Below, piece by piece: positions 53,301 through 63,494 of a stretch of 64,000 nucleotides of DNA. The notes under the pieces are model-generated. The model did no database searches. It saw nothing but the letters and a program-made list of their open reading frames with translations, and had not been told where the DNA came from. The translations under genes and the position numbers were made by a program. Numbering within the stretch: position 1 is the first letter of the stretch; every line of letters starts with the position of its first letter. Source of the stretch: Sphaerulina vaccinii (taxonomy: Eukaryota; Ascomycota; Dothideomycetes; Mycosphaerellales; Mycosphaerellaceae); NCBI GenBank assembly GCA_022570795.1, contig JAKUDP010000013.1, positions 124,001-188,000 on the forward strand, written 5' to 3'.

Positions 53301-54603
53301 GAGCGTACAGACAAGCATGTCGGCGGCAGCGGCACTCGCAGGCTACATCGAGGATATCGCATGCTGCTCATCACAGATCCTGGCCACAAGACACTGAGTG
53401 CTGTGAGCCATGACATTTGTCGGAGGTCTCCTTTCTATTTCGAGTTCCTAACAGACTCTGCTGCTGGCGGCACCACCGCGATGATCGTGCGCATCCGCGA
53501 AGCGAAAAGACAGTGTAGGATACTGCTTGTGTTTCCCGATGCTAGCAGCAGGCAAAGTCTTTACGATGTCATCAATGGTCTTGCGCTTAGGCAGGACGAG
53601 AGTATTGTCGGAAAGATGGCGCTCACGAGTCTCAACATCGAGCCCGCATCACAGTCGCTAAGCTTCTCACAGTCAGGACATCCTGCACTGCAGAACCTCC
53701 AGTGGCAGAAGCTGGGCGTCACCAATGGCATCTCAGACGACCCCAATACCAGGATCCCAGCAACTGTTGAATCAGAAAACCTCCGCATACTGGCCAGACA
53801 CGCCACTGGCTGCATCACGGATCGTATCAATCTGGGTAAAGGTGAACTGCTGTTCCGCTTGCCTCCTAGTGAGACTCCTAGTGTACAAATACTTCGCGCT
53901 CCGCAGGAAGATATGACCATGTCGGTTGACACTAGGCAATCGCATGGCACAGTTGTGAACGGCATTGCAGAACTACTGAAGACAGTGCTCGACCAGCAGA
54001 CAATTCGGACCTTCACGTTTCAGAGCCATTCCGATCTGCACGCCTTCCAAGCTGCCATAACGGGACGTACTGTTCGTTTCGATGGCATGGCCGCTACCCT
54101 TGACATCTCGCGCCGACGCATGGTCGTACCGATATACAAGAAGTGGCAAGCACAGAACGTTCGCATTCAGATCGTATCGCAAGGACAGATCGTACAGCTT
54201 ATGGCTTTTATGGAAGAGTTCAGCCATGCAGATGCACTCTGCTTTCAGATTAAATCCACAGACGTGTTTGAGACACACAAGGGCGATAGCAAAGGCAAGA
54301 AGTGGACTGTGAAGATGGTCGATGCCAAGTTCACGCTACCAAGTCGGGAAAAGGGCAAGGAAGAGACGCAAGAAGAACACTTGAACAGTCGCTTTGTCAA
54401 TCTGGAGAATCTGGACTACGCTGAGGAGCACGATGACATTACCATAGGGTTTGACACTGAACAAGGTAAGCTGATGACAGCGCCATGTGAAACCGCTGTA
54501 CTAAGGACATACTAACATTGGTACAGACCGCGACAGGTTCGCACAAGCCCTGCCAGCTGCTACGAGCGTCTCTCGTGGCATCACGCTGAAACGACGAATA
54601 TGA
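50391..54603 (+). CDS. large conserved fungal protein (1383 aa), function unknown
   Basis: Exon 1 is 50391-54465; a 61-nt intron (54466-54526, GTAAGC...TACTAAC...CAG) leads to a 77-nt last exon ending at TGA 54603 with a basic tail (GITLKRRI). Residues about 1-615 are disordered: Ser/Pro/Gln-rich, with an early basic SKASRFLSKSKWGKVL and many likely phosphorylation sites. Residues about 630-1350 look folded, beginning DFGARVAHMKGVFRLIAEKE, then WLRGALWWYHTGKTGLEALF, and several beta-rich repeats in the second half (for example GRFPVEVYL, HRGYRMLLITDPGH). I do not recognise a named domain, but this layout is typical of conserved Pezizomycotina proteins. No signal peptide or membrane span is seen. 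Start chosen at MAEDESKKSK, the first Met with an A at -3. Confidence 0.85.
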
Positions 54604-54986
54604 ACGATTCACGACTGTCACCCTCCATCTTGCTCCCCAGTCGCTAGTCATCAGCAATGCTGGCCACGCGTTGCTTCCAGCTACACAGGATGTAGTCATA
54701 TCTGGAGGCCACGTTCTGTTGCTATCAGTCATCAGAATCGCGGGTCGAACAGCTGGAAGCAATCCATCGAAGGCGCCTTTCGGCAACTGTGGATCCTACG
54801 CCCTTTCGAAGATTTAAGGTGGGGCAGAGCGGAGGGTTTGAGTGACGCGAGAGCTGGCCAAACCTGGTGAGAGCACAAGCTACAAGACTAATTGACTCTA
54901 TAGGACCAGCAGTCCCAACTATAAGATACCCATTCGCCTTTCATTTGATCACACTTCTAGTGTCTAACTCAGCATATCCATTGACA
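54604..54986. other. intergenic / promoter of the PLP enzyme
   Basis: An in-frame upstream stretch with a Met at 54867 would add 40 residues to the PLP enzyme; I prefer the start at 54987. Nothing else seen. Confidence 0.4.
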
Positions 54987-56285
54987 ATGGCAGAACCGCT
55001 CAATGGCCAGCCTAATAAGCCACCCCAACGCATCCCACAACCTGGCGACTACGAGAACCTCAGTCTTGCAACCAAAGCCATACACGCAGACGACCCCATC
55101 AACTTCAACATCGATGTTGCGCCTCCTCTCCACGTTTCGACCACCTACCGCTACAGCAACGACCCAACGAAACTCGATCCTTCTCGCGAACTAGAACTCT
55201 CCGATCTACATCCACCAGGCGGGCCTATGCTAGGCGATGGGCACATCTATTCTCGCCTTACCGCTCCCAACTCCAGCCGACTAGAGCTGATGCTCACAAG
55301 CATTATCGGCCAACCAGTCATCACCTACTCTAGTGGGCTATCAGCTTTCCACGCCCTTCTCACTTGGCTAAACCCCAAAGTCGTCGCCATTGGTGATGGA
55401 TATCATGGCTGTCATGGCGTATTGGCCATCTACAAGAAACTGACAGGATGTAAGATTGTCGATCTGTTCGATGAGAAGAGCTGGGATGAAGCAGGATTGG
55501 GCAAAGGAGGTGTGATACACTTAGAGACACCAGTGAATCCTACTGGGAAAGCATTCAATGTTGAAGCTTTCGCGCAGGCTGCTCATAAGAGAGGGGCTTA
55601 TTTGACTATTGATGCTACGTTTGCGCCTCCACCACTTCTTGATCCTTTCAAGTGGGGTGCGGATTTCGTGATGCATTCTGGGACGAAGTACTTTGGTGGA
55701 CATTCGGATCTGCTTTGTGGTGTTGTTGGCATTGGGAGACAAGTGGAAGGTTGGGAGAAACATTATTGGGGAATGTATGCTGAGAGGATATTTCTCGGAA
55801 GTGTCATGGGCAGTCTGGAAGGTTGGCTGGGCGTGAGATCGCTGCGGACATTCGAATTGAGAGTGAAGAGGCAGAGTGAGAACGCGGACAAGCTGGCTGC
55901 ATTCATTGCTGGAGCACTCGAAGGCACAGAGTCTGGCGAGGGTGTCGAAGAAGTCAAGAAAGTTGTGGAAAAAATCGAGCATGCAAGTCTGCAAAAGGAC
56001 GATATGGTATGGCTGAAGAAGCAGATGCCAAATGGCTTTGGGCCTGTCTTCTCTATCTGGTTGAAGCGTGAAGAGCTGGCCAGACATTTCCCATCGAAAC
56101 TGCACCTCTTCCACCATGCCACGAGTCTGGGAGGTGTTGAGAGCTTGATTGAGTGGAGGAAGATGAGTGATCCTAAGGTGGAAGGCACTCTGCTACGAAT
56201 TAGCATTGGTGTTGAGAATTGGGAAGATCTCAAGGCTGATATGGTCAATGGCTTTAAAGAGCTTGCAGCAGATGGAAGCTTGTAA
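54987..56285 (+). CDS. Cys/Met-metabolism PLP-dependent enzyme (cystathionine lyase-like, 432 aa)
   Basis: A single exon. The family is the transsulfuration PLP enzymes (cystathionine gamma-lyase, beta-lyase, gamma-synthase, O-acetylhomoserine sulfhydrylase). Visible features: TKAIHADDP start of the domain, PLHVSTTYRY, IYSRLTAPNSSRLE, ITYSSGLSAFHALL (phosphate-binding region), HLETPVNPTGK, TIDATFAPPPLLDP, and the PLP lysine (residue about 234) in MHSGTKYFGGHSD. The C-terminal domain carries SLGGVESLIEWR and LLRISIGVENWEDL. Such enzymes interconvert cysteine, homocysteine and methionine. The exact member cannot be fixed from sequence; it looks closest to fungal cystathionine beta-lyase-like proteins. 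MAEPLNGQ is taken as the start because the homologous region begins shortly after it. Confidence 0.93.
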   Translation: MAEPLNGQPNKPPQRIPQPGDYENLSLATKAIHADDPINFNIDVAPPLHVSTTYRYSNDPTKLDPSRELELSDLHPPGGPMLGDGHIYSRLTAPNSSRLELMLTSIIGQPVITYSSGLSAFHALLTWLNPKVVAIGDGYHGCHGVLAIYKKLTGCKIVDLFDEKSWDEAGLGKGGVIHLETPVNPTGKAFNVEAFAQAAHKRGAYLTIDATFAPPPLLDPFKWGADFVMHSGTKYFGGHSDLLCGVVGIGRQVEGWEKHYWGMYAERIFLGSVMGSLEGWLGVRSLRTFELRVKRQSENADKLAAFIAGALEGTESGEGVEEVKKVVEKIEHASLQKDDMVWLKKQMPNGFGPVFSIWLKREELARHFPSKLHLFHHATSLGGVESLIEWRKMSDPKVEGTLLRISIGVENWEDLKADMVNGFKELAADGSL

Positions 56286-57090
56286 GGAGAAGGCTCGGGA
56301 CGATTGCAGCACTAATAGAACTAGGAACGCCACGGACTTCATGCCGTTCTCTATGCCTGGCTCATGACATATTTAGAAATGAAGTCGTCCTGACAAAGTC
56401 GAGAATGCTGACCAACCATTTGATTAAGGACATTATTCATGGTAGGCTTGTCCACTCATCCGGATCGTGTCCATGACAATGTTCGATCAGCCAGCGGGAT
56501 AGCTTGACCTTGGGGAGAAGTACAGTAGGCTGTTTCGACCCTGTGTACAAAGCAGTTTCCATCAGAGCATCATGTATATGTGTGATATAGCTAGTGGTGA
56601 CGGTGTTGCTACGAACCCGAGGTTCCGAACCCGAGGTTCCGCCTCCTGCCAAGGAGCACCAACTCCATCATCCTTCACCTTGCCGGCTTTCAGACCCGCT
56701 TTCTACTTCATCTTGCCCCTCGATCATCTCCACCTCCATCCGTGGGTCGCCGCAGCAGCGACTGGATATGGAGACAGCTGCATGGCGACCATTCGAAGCG
56801 ATACCGCGTCGTCCTTGCGAGGTCAAATCTAGGGTGATTCGGCAGTTCTCCTAGCCAGGATCTTGACTTGAAGTCCTCCGATACGACCGCTAACAATTCC
56901 TGTGTAGCTATGGCAGGGGGCGATGAAGCTATGATACAATGCAGTCGTTCCTCGATAAGTTGTGTCAGTGTGACAGAAACCGAGAACTGTTGAGTCTCCT
57001 AATATCGGCCCTGCACGACTCGCATTATACATAAACGTTTCCCAAGCCATCGGGGCCTGCATCTATAACTCCTCGACTACTTCCACAAAT
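56286..57090. other. intergenic region upstream of aldehyde dehydrogenase
   Basis: Holds the tandem palindrome at 56612-56639. No gene supported. Confidence 0.4.
56612..56639. repeat. tandem pair of perfect palindromes (GAACC-CGA-GGTTC)
   Basis: Two exact 14-bp copies of CGAACCCGAGGTTC lie head to tail. Each contains a perfect inverted repeat with a three-base centre. They lie about 450 bp upstream of the aldehyde dehydrogenase start and are candidates for a regulator binding site; no regulator is known. Confidence 0.75.
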
Positions 57091-58587
57091 ATGACCAGCA
57101 CAGGGACAAACGGAACGCACAAGCAAGATACCACCATGCCAGGAAGAACGTACGAATCAACCTCCGGCCCTGTGCCATTGTGGATAGGTGGCCAGGAAGT
57201 AATCACAGACACCACATTCGACGTAAACAGCCCCAACAATAGTCAGAAACTATGGTCCTCGTCTTCAGCGTCCGAGAAGCAAGCTGTACTGGCATGTCAA
57301 GCAGCAGAGACGGCTTTCAAGTCATGGCGCAAGACCAAAGCTGGCGAGATACAACGTATCTTGTTCAAGGCAGCTGATATCATGGAATCACGAAGGGCAG
57401 AGCTCATGAGCTACATGATCGAGGAGACTGGAGCCTTGGAGCCTTTCGCCCAGTTCAACGTCACGACGACGATCGACAACTTACGTTCAGTTGGAGGTCT
57501 TGCGGCCACTATCAGCGGAGCTATACCTCAAACCAAGACTCCAGGACAAGGAGCATTTCTCTTCAAGGAGCCATATGGAGTCATCTTGGGAATAGCTCCA
57601 TGGAACGCACCTTACATCTTGGGAGTTCGTTCTTTCTTGTATCCAATCGCAGCTGGCAATACCTGTGTTGTCAAAGGCTCTGAGCTGAGCCCAAGGACTT
57701 TCTGGGCGATGGGCTCGATCATGAAGGAGGCCGGCCTTCCTGATGGTGTACTGAACGTCTTGTACCACCGACCACAAGATGCTGCAGATGTCACAAACAA
57801 GCTTATCGAGCACCCCGCCATCAAGAAGATCAACTTCACTGGGTCGACCCTGGTGGGTAGCATCATCGCCGCCAAAGCAGGCAAAGAGCTCAAGCCTTGC
57901 CTCATGGAACTTGGTGGCAAAGCCAGCGCCATTGTGTGCGAAGATGCCAACCTGGACAACGCAGCTTTCCAAGTCGCTCTCGGCTCCTTCATGCACAGTG
58001 GCCAGATTTGTATGGCGACCGAAAGAGTGCTTGTGAATCGCAAGATCCTGGACAAGTTCGCGGATGCATTGAAGATTGCGACAGAGAAAGTCTACGCTCC
58101 GAGCGGAGATGCGCCAGTCCTGATTGCGAAGCCTGGTGTCGAGAAGAATCGCAAGCTACGAGAAGATGCCATCGCAAAGGGCGCAAGGATTGTATACGGT
58201 GATGCTGAATCGAAAGAGGAGTCGGCATACCGCATCAGACCTCTCATCGTATCTGATGTCAAGAAAGACATGGATATCTGGTATACCGAGTCCTTTGGTC
58301 CAACTTTGTCTTTGATTGCAGTAGACTCGGACGAAGAGGCCATTGATATTGCCAACGACACTGAGTACGGCCTATCTGGAGCTGTCTTTACCGAGAGTCT
58401 TGGTCGTGGGTTGAAGATCGCAAAAGAGATCGACTCTGGTGCCATTCACATCAACTCGATGAGTGTGCACGACGAAGCTGGGCTCCCTCACGGTGGCGTG
58501 AAGAAGAGTGGTTGGGGACGTTTCAATGCATCATACGGACTTGAAGAGTTCGTCAAGTCTAAGATAGTGAGCTATATGGAGTCTTAG
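57091..58587 (+). CDS. aldehyde dehydrogenase (498 aa), salicylaldehyde/vanillin dehydrogenase-like
   Basis: A single-exon member of the NAD(P)-dependent aldehyde dehydrogenase superfamily, which oxidises aldehydes to acids. The normal length is kept, and all key parts are present: GIAPWNAPY with the oxyanion Asn (about 172), the cofactor Lys in VVKGSELSP, the FTGSTLVG Rossmann segment, the general base Glu (about 273) in MELGGK, the nucleophile Cys (about 307) in SGQICMATERV, and the C-terminal GLPHGGVKKSGWGRF. It resembles the branch acting on aromatic aldehydes (vanillin, salicylaldehyde, betaine-type), but substrate preference is inferred. Start at MTSTGTNG; a second Met at residue 16 (MPGRTYES) is a possible alternative. 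A tandem palindrome lies about 450 bp upstream. Confidence 0.95.
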   Translation: MTSTGTNGTHKQDTTMPGRTYESTSGPVPLWIGGQEVITDTTFDVNSPNNSQKLWSSSSASEKQAVLACQAAETAFKSWRKTKAGEIQRILFKAADIMESRRAELMSYMIEETGALEPFAQFNVTTTIDNLRSVGGLAATISGAIPQTKTPGQGAFLFKEPYGVILGIAPWNAPYILGVRSFLYPIAAGNTCVVKGSELSPRTFWAMGSIMKEAGLPDGVLNVLYHRPQDAADVTNKLIEHPAIKKINFTGSTLVGSIIAAKAGKELKPCLMELGGKASAIVCEDANLDNAAFQVALGSFMHSGQICMATERVLVNRKILDKFADALKIATEKVYAPSGDAPVLIAKPGVEKNRKLREDAIAKGARIVYGDAESKEESAYRIRPLIVSDVKKDMDIWYTESFGPTLSLIAVDSDEEAIDIANDTEYGLSGAVFTESLGRGLKIAKEIDSGAIHINSMSVHDEAGLPHGGVKKSGWGRFNASYGLEEFVKSKIVSYMES

Positions 58588-58752
58588 GTAGCTTCATGTA
58601 GTGCATGAACACAGCCGCCGCGTCACCACATTCCTTCGCTTTGCTGGTTCTATTCTTGGCATCAACCTTTCAGCTGATCTCAAGAGCAAAATACTTATTT
58701 CCTCAAAGACAACAACATTCTGTCTTCTCCATACACGATCCATACACAATCC

Positions 58753-59142
58753 ATGGACGAAGAGAAGAAAACCACCACGGTCTCGAAAGCCATCACCGAA
58801 GATCCAATACATTCCACTGCAGAACAAGAACAAGAACACGAGGAAACTCCTCCACCTCAATACTTCAACTCCGAACCAAGTAGTCAACCTCCATCATACA
58901 ACAAGACATATGGAAAACCTTGGCAGCCAACTTCTGCAGCAAGCATGGCGGCAATACTAGGACCTCCTCCGCCACCCGAACAGCACCGCACATGGGTCGC
59001 GAGATTCCACGACCTGAAGTGGCGTAGGCAGTATGAGGACAGAGAGCCGGGAATGGGAAGGAGATCAGATATGGCTAGTTCGGGTACGCAGGCGAAATGG
59101 AATTCTGGGAGTGGGCCGTTGTTTGGGGGGAAGAAGAAGTAG
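58753..59142 (+). CDS. small Pro-rich hypothetical protein (129 aa)
   Basis: ATG 58753 follows shortly after the aldehyde dehydrogenase gene. The first ~60 residues are acidic and Glu/Gln/Pro-rich (EQEQEHEETPPPQYF) with PPSY. The second half contains AAILGPPPPPEQHRTWVARF and WRRQYEDREPG, which could form a short conserved motif, and ends in GGKKK. There is no signal peptide or membrane span. I do not recognise it. Its length, composition and clean stop support a real gene, but conservation must decide. Confidence 0.55.
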   Translation: MDEEKKTTTVSKAITEDPIHSTAEQEQEHEETPPPQYFNSEPSSQPPSYNKTYGKPWQPTSAASMAAILGPPPPPEQHRTWVARFHDLKWRRQYEDREPGMGRRSDMASSGTQAKWNSGSGPLFGGKKK

Positions 59143-59469
59143 CCAGCCTTGTAGGAAAGAGTCGATATCGGAAAGTGATATTAAAGAAGTGCATCGATCT
59201 CGATCTCGACGAGCCGCTGCAGTGCTCAGTATTCTGGAGGTCTATATACATACCTATTCTCTCTCCTCTCAACAAGCATCACTGGTCCAGTGGAACAGCC
59301 GTAAGTCGCACCAACCATAGTGCGCTAGCCGGAAAGACAGCGACATCACTTCTCCCAGGTGGAATGTCCTGTACGAGGTCTTCGTTGCCCTGAACATTGC
59401 GATCAAGCTGTGTTTGTTTTTGCTTTTGCATCAAAACAGTTTGAAGAGCATATTGATGTTGTTCTTTTA
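59143..59469. other. intergenic, nothing recognised
   Basis: Convergent 3' flanks of the 129-aa and 241-aa genes. No feature seen. Confidence 0.4.
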
Positions 59470-60195
59470 TCACCAGTTCAGACTGTGTTTTTGGCAACCT
59501 CCATCACACTCCTCGCACGATTCTTTTGCCACCTCCTTACCATTAACAGACATTGCACCATCCACCATCTCCTCTATCTCAAGCACACTGTCCTCATCCT
59601 CACTCGCAGAAACTATACCAACTCCACATCCCTCTTCCTCGTCCCCTTCTCCATCTTCCTCACTCCAACTTCCCTCATCATCATCACCAGCCATACTTCC
59701 CACCTCCAGTTCCTCCGCATAATCACATTCACTTCCCTCAGGCGTATACAAAGGATGCGGCAAAGCAACAAGTCCTCCATTATTCTTGACGAGATCTCTC
59801 AGTAGTTGTATTCTAAGCCAATGAAGGTCCATTGTGACTTCATCTTCGTCTGAATCGTCTCTGATTCGCGGTGTGGGGCAGCACTCTTCGATGGTGTCCT
59901 CTTCGTAGCTGGAATGTTGGACGGGATGCAAAGTCCTCCAGCGCTGGAAGGAGTTGTCGATTGTAGGTTCATGGACAGAGTCGTTGGCTTCTGATTCAGC
60001 TTCTGTTGCGAGAGCGTGGTTCTCTTCGCTGCAATTCCTGTTTACAGTCGTCGAGGTAGGGTCATGTGTATCGCGGCGTGGGAAATGATGAGGGCTTGAG
60101 CTATGTAAGCCCATATCCCAGCGAATAACTTCACTGTCTAATCCAGTGGCATCGATCCCATCGCTAGAAAGTAATGGAAGGTCCATGAAGAGCAT
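59470..60195 (-). CDS. acidic hypothetical protein (241 aa)
   Basis: One frame from ATG 60195. It is acidic throughout, with a central helix (TMDLHWLRIQLLRDLVKNN) and an Asp/Glu/Gly-rich C-terminal third (DDDEGSWSEEDGEGDEEEG), then Cys-containing ends (CEECDGGC). No domain is recognised. The low-complexity acidic stretch means a chance frame cannot be ruled out, but the central helix and LVALPHPLY motif look like protein. A second Met at residue 4 could be the start. Confidence 0.5.
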   Translation of the reverse strand: MLFMDLPLLSSDGIDATGLDSEVIRWDMGLHSSSPHHFPRRDTHDPTSTTVNRNCSEENHALATEAESEANDSVHEPTIDNSFQRWRTLHPVQHSSYEEDTIEECCPTPRIRDDSDEDEVTMDLHWLRIQLLRDLVKNNGGLVALPHPLYTPEGSECDYAEELEVGSMAGDDDEGSWSEEDGEGDEEEGCGVGIVSASEDEDSVLEIEEMVDGAMSVNGKEVAKESCEECDGGCQKHSLNW

Positions 60196-60520
60196 ACTTG
60201 CGAAGCGTAGAGAAAGGTAGAATTCCTGCTAGTAGATCAGCAGTACAAAGCATTATGAATGATTTATCTGCATGGTTCAGCAGCACTGGGACATCAGTCT
60301 GTTGAGCAGAGTACAATTCATAGCAATAAGCGGCGTCTCTCTTCCTCACGCATGTCTCATAAACGCATGTATCATTACCATTACCCATGTCACATCATCA
60401 TAATGCATCGTTGCAGCAGCCATCGCATGCCGGCTGCTCTGTAGTCCAAGCACCACTCCCTCTCTTCTTCCTCTCAATCCAGAGTTTCAATTTGTCTTTG
60501 ATCAAGGTCCTCGGTTCATC
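60196..60520. other. intergenic, nothing recognised
   Basis: Short region between two minus-strand genes. Confidence 0.4.
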
Positions 60521-62746
60521 CTATGAACCACGACTGAAACCAGTCTCATCCGGATACTTCCTACCACTAACGCCAGTATCCGCGAAACGTGTCTGCTTGG
60601 GTCGATTCTGTCTCCTAGTATCTTCGTAGTCGTCTTCAGGTAGAGGTGGTCCTGAACTCATGCGACTGCTTCGTCGCTCGTGACGATCTCTGTCTCTGTC
60701 TCTGTCTCTCGAGTCACGCGGTGGTCGCCGGTCGTCCGGAGGCGGGTAGTTGCGATCTCTCGAGTCGCGCCGTCGGTGTGAGTCGAAGTCAGCAGGCGGA
60801 TAGCGCTGGTCGCGCGGATCGCGTCCTGGTGGTGGACCAGGAGGATACTGAGAGCCGTTGGGTGGCGGAGGTCGTCCATCGTAAGGGCCAGAGTGATCGT
60901 CGTACCTTCGAGATCCTGGTCGAGGACTGCCATACCGCCTATCGTCTCTCGCTGGACTGCGACTGTCATATCCATCATGTGGTCGTCGTAGAGAGGGATG
61001 TCTTGCTGGTGGACCTCCGTCGTAGTCAGGATCTTGTGGTGGCATATGCCCATTCGGAGGAGGTCCTCGTTGTGGAATAGTTTGTTGGAAAGCAAGGGGA
61101 GGCGGAGCTGGATGTTTGGCTACTGTCGCAGCGAAAAGTGGAGAAGCTGAGGGTGCGAAGGACGGTCCTAGATCATTGTACTGTACAGGAGGTGTGCCAG
61201 GTCGATCATGAACAGAGCTTCTCCGAGGAGCAGGTTGCTCCTCATATCCTCCAGCACCGCCGCCAAAGTAGTCATCGCCTTCGCGCTGACTGGGCGTGGG
61301 ATCATGACTTCTCGAGTGCCGCAAAGGCTGATCACGATCGCTTCCTCGCGCGTCAGATGGCCCACGATGATGTCGGTGTCTACTAGAATTGGAGCCAGAT
61401 GGAGGACTGTATACGGGACTTGACTCGCCGCCGTCCATTTCATCGTCTGCAACAGCGCCTGAAGTGACTCGTTCCGCTTGAGAGCTCTTACGTCGATGTC
61501 GTCCAGCGCCATGACTACTATGGCTGTGGCTGTGACTGGAGTTCGCTCTTGGCTCGAATCGTTCGTCATAAGATCCCGCTGAAGTGGGCTCCTCTACACC
61601 AGAAGTATGTCTGCTATCTGGATGACTCCTCCTCCGCTCATGGTGATCACGATGATCGCGCGAATTGCTTCGACTGTGTTGTGGATCACCAGACCATAAG
61701 TGCGGACTACCCACGCCTCGTGCAATGCGCCCGAAGGAGGCTGCCGCTGCTTTGCCCTTGTCCATCATCGTTGGGCGCGGGCTAATTCCAGGTCTTTTCG
61801 AGGTCTTGCGCACAATTGAGGGCCTGCCATCGACGTGTCTATACAATGGGTTGCGGAAGTAGGCCAGAGCTGGGCCTCGTGAGTCCACTGATGCTACATC
61901 GTCCTCACTGAGTACATCTCCCTCCGGACGTGAAGGACCATGCGGAGGTGCATGATGTGCTTTGTCTCGTACCCGCCGTGGTGGTGGCTGATCTGAATCG
62001 TGCTCAACCTCGATCTGCTTGTGGCGTTCTTCGTCTTCGGCCTCTCGCCGTAGACGTTCTGAAACACCTTCATACCAGGCCACCATATGCTTGTCCGGGT
62101 CGATCGGGAAGCACTCCCTAGGTAGGATTTTGGGAAACACAGCTCCAGTATCATGATCCTTCACATCCCACTTTGCGACAGCTTCACGTAAGAAGCTCGA
62201 ATGCTCTTCGGGGCCTAGTAGAAGCTGTATTGTCTGCCACATGATCCATCCTTCGGTCTTCAGCGCTGGTACTGTAGGATCTGTGAAGGCAGTCTGATGG
62301 GTATGATGCAGCGGCTGTAGACTGTGCAGACAGCCTAGGCTCTTGTAGATGAAAGCGATGCTCTCGCTGGGTGTGCCGAGGAACAGCTGGTCATAGTTGC
62401 CATGTAGGTCGCGGTAGAAATGCGCAAGCTGGTTTGGCGTAAGATCTGGATTGTCAGAAGGCTCGAACTGCTCGTTCTGTCGCGCGTATCAGCTCCTATC
62501 TCTGCGACTACGCCCTGCGCAACCACTCACCATCAAGTCCTTTAAACCTCTGAGCAGCGCCTTGAGCTTGTCAGTGCCCGTTTTGTCCGGCTTGAACAGA
62601 TAGCCCCAGTACTCGTAAGCCTCGCGCTGTTCCACGTCCTTTTCATGCTCGTCGACCTTCTCTTGCTGCGCTTCCTGTCGCGCTGCGTGTTCGTTCGGAG
62701 GTGTCGGAGGTGTCGCTTGCGGCGAAGTAGTTGTTGCGCTCGCCAT
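60521..62746 (-). CDS. fungal DUF protein with long disordered tail (723 aa)
   Basis: Exon 1 is 62746-62531 (72 codons), the intron 62530-62477 (GTGAGT...CAG) and exon 2 62476-60521. Residues about 45-215 are conserved-looking: EAYEYWGYLFKPDKTG, KALLRGLKDLM, LTPNQLAHFYRDLHGNYDQL, GTPSESIAFIYKSLGCLHSL, GWIMWQTIQLLLGPEEHSSF and MVAWYEGVSERLR. This matches a family of fungal proteins of unknown function (I believe DUF7514, from memory). The rest is disordered and rich in Ser, Arg, Asp, His and Pro, with SR/RD-type repeats (RDRDRDRDRHERRSSR) like RNA-processing factors. Start MASATTTSPQATPP is in good context. The role is unknown; an RNA-related role is only suggested by composition. Confidence 0.85.
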
Positions 62747-63494
62747 GGTCTGGCCTGGAGTGTATCCTGCCCAGGGTCGAGTATACTAGCAATGTTCGAG
62801 CGATGTCTGGAGGTATCTTGTCGTCGTACATGAAGCTGGGGGAAGCTATCAAACTAGCAAATGGAGAATACAAAGATCAGTGTACGATAATGGCGGCCGC
62901 AGCTGCAACGGGCGCTGACAGGTGTTGCTCAGCGGTTCCTTGCCTGCCACCTGCACGGTGATGTCTGTTTCGTGTCGTCGGTAACTGTCGCATAGACTTC
63001 TGAATGGCAGATTAAGAGAAGAGACGGTCGTGTAGCACAGTCACCATCGTGGCGAAGTCCTCCAATCCGTGCAACTTGTCAGAACTGAGATATCGCGAAG
63101 GATGACCTGCATGCATGACAGGATGGTGGTTGTTCCGAGATGGACGTCATATCCTTTGGCTGCAGATAGAATAAGGCAAACATCAGGCCACAAAGACAGC
63201 AACAAGGAAGGTGAGAATGGAAGCGTGAGAGTGAGTAGAGACATTTGAACATTTGAACATCTTCATTTCCTTCGTAACAGCTGGGAGTAAAGCCTCCGTG
63301 AGTATCTTCTCATGCAGTAAGGTACAGTAGCGGTCGCCATCAGATCCACTGATGAAGACCTTTCTTTCGCTGGTATAAACACACCTTCTCTTTCTCATGC
63401 CACATCTATGTCGCTGAACTGGACCCGTAATCTTGCAGCAACGCCATACGCCAGAACAGACATGCTGAGCAATGCAAAGCGGTACGGAACCACT
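62747..63494. other. intergenic, nothing recognised
   Basis: Promoter of the DUF gene and 3' flank of UGP1. A CT/GA-rich stretch occurs but no gene is supported. Confidence 0.4.

Noticed and set aside
54987..58587. Biosynthetic cluster with PLP enzyme and aldehyde dehydrogenase
   Set aside because: No backbone enzyme (polyketide, peptide or terpene synthase), transporter or regulator nearby; the two enzymes look like ordinary metabolism.
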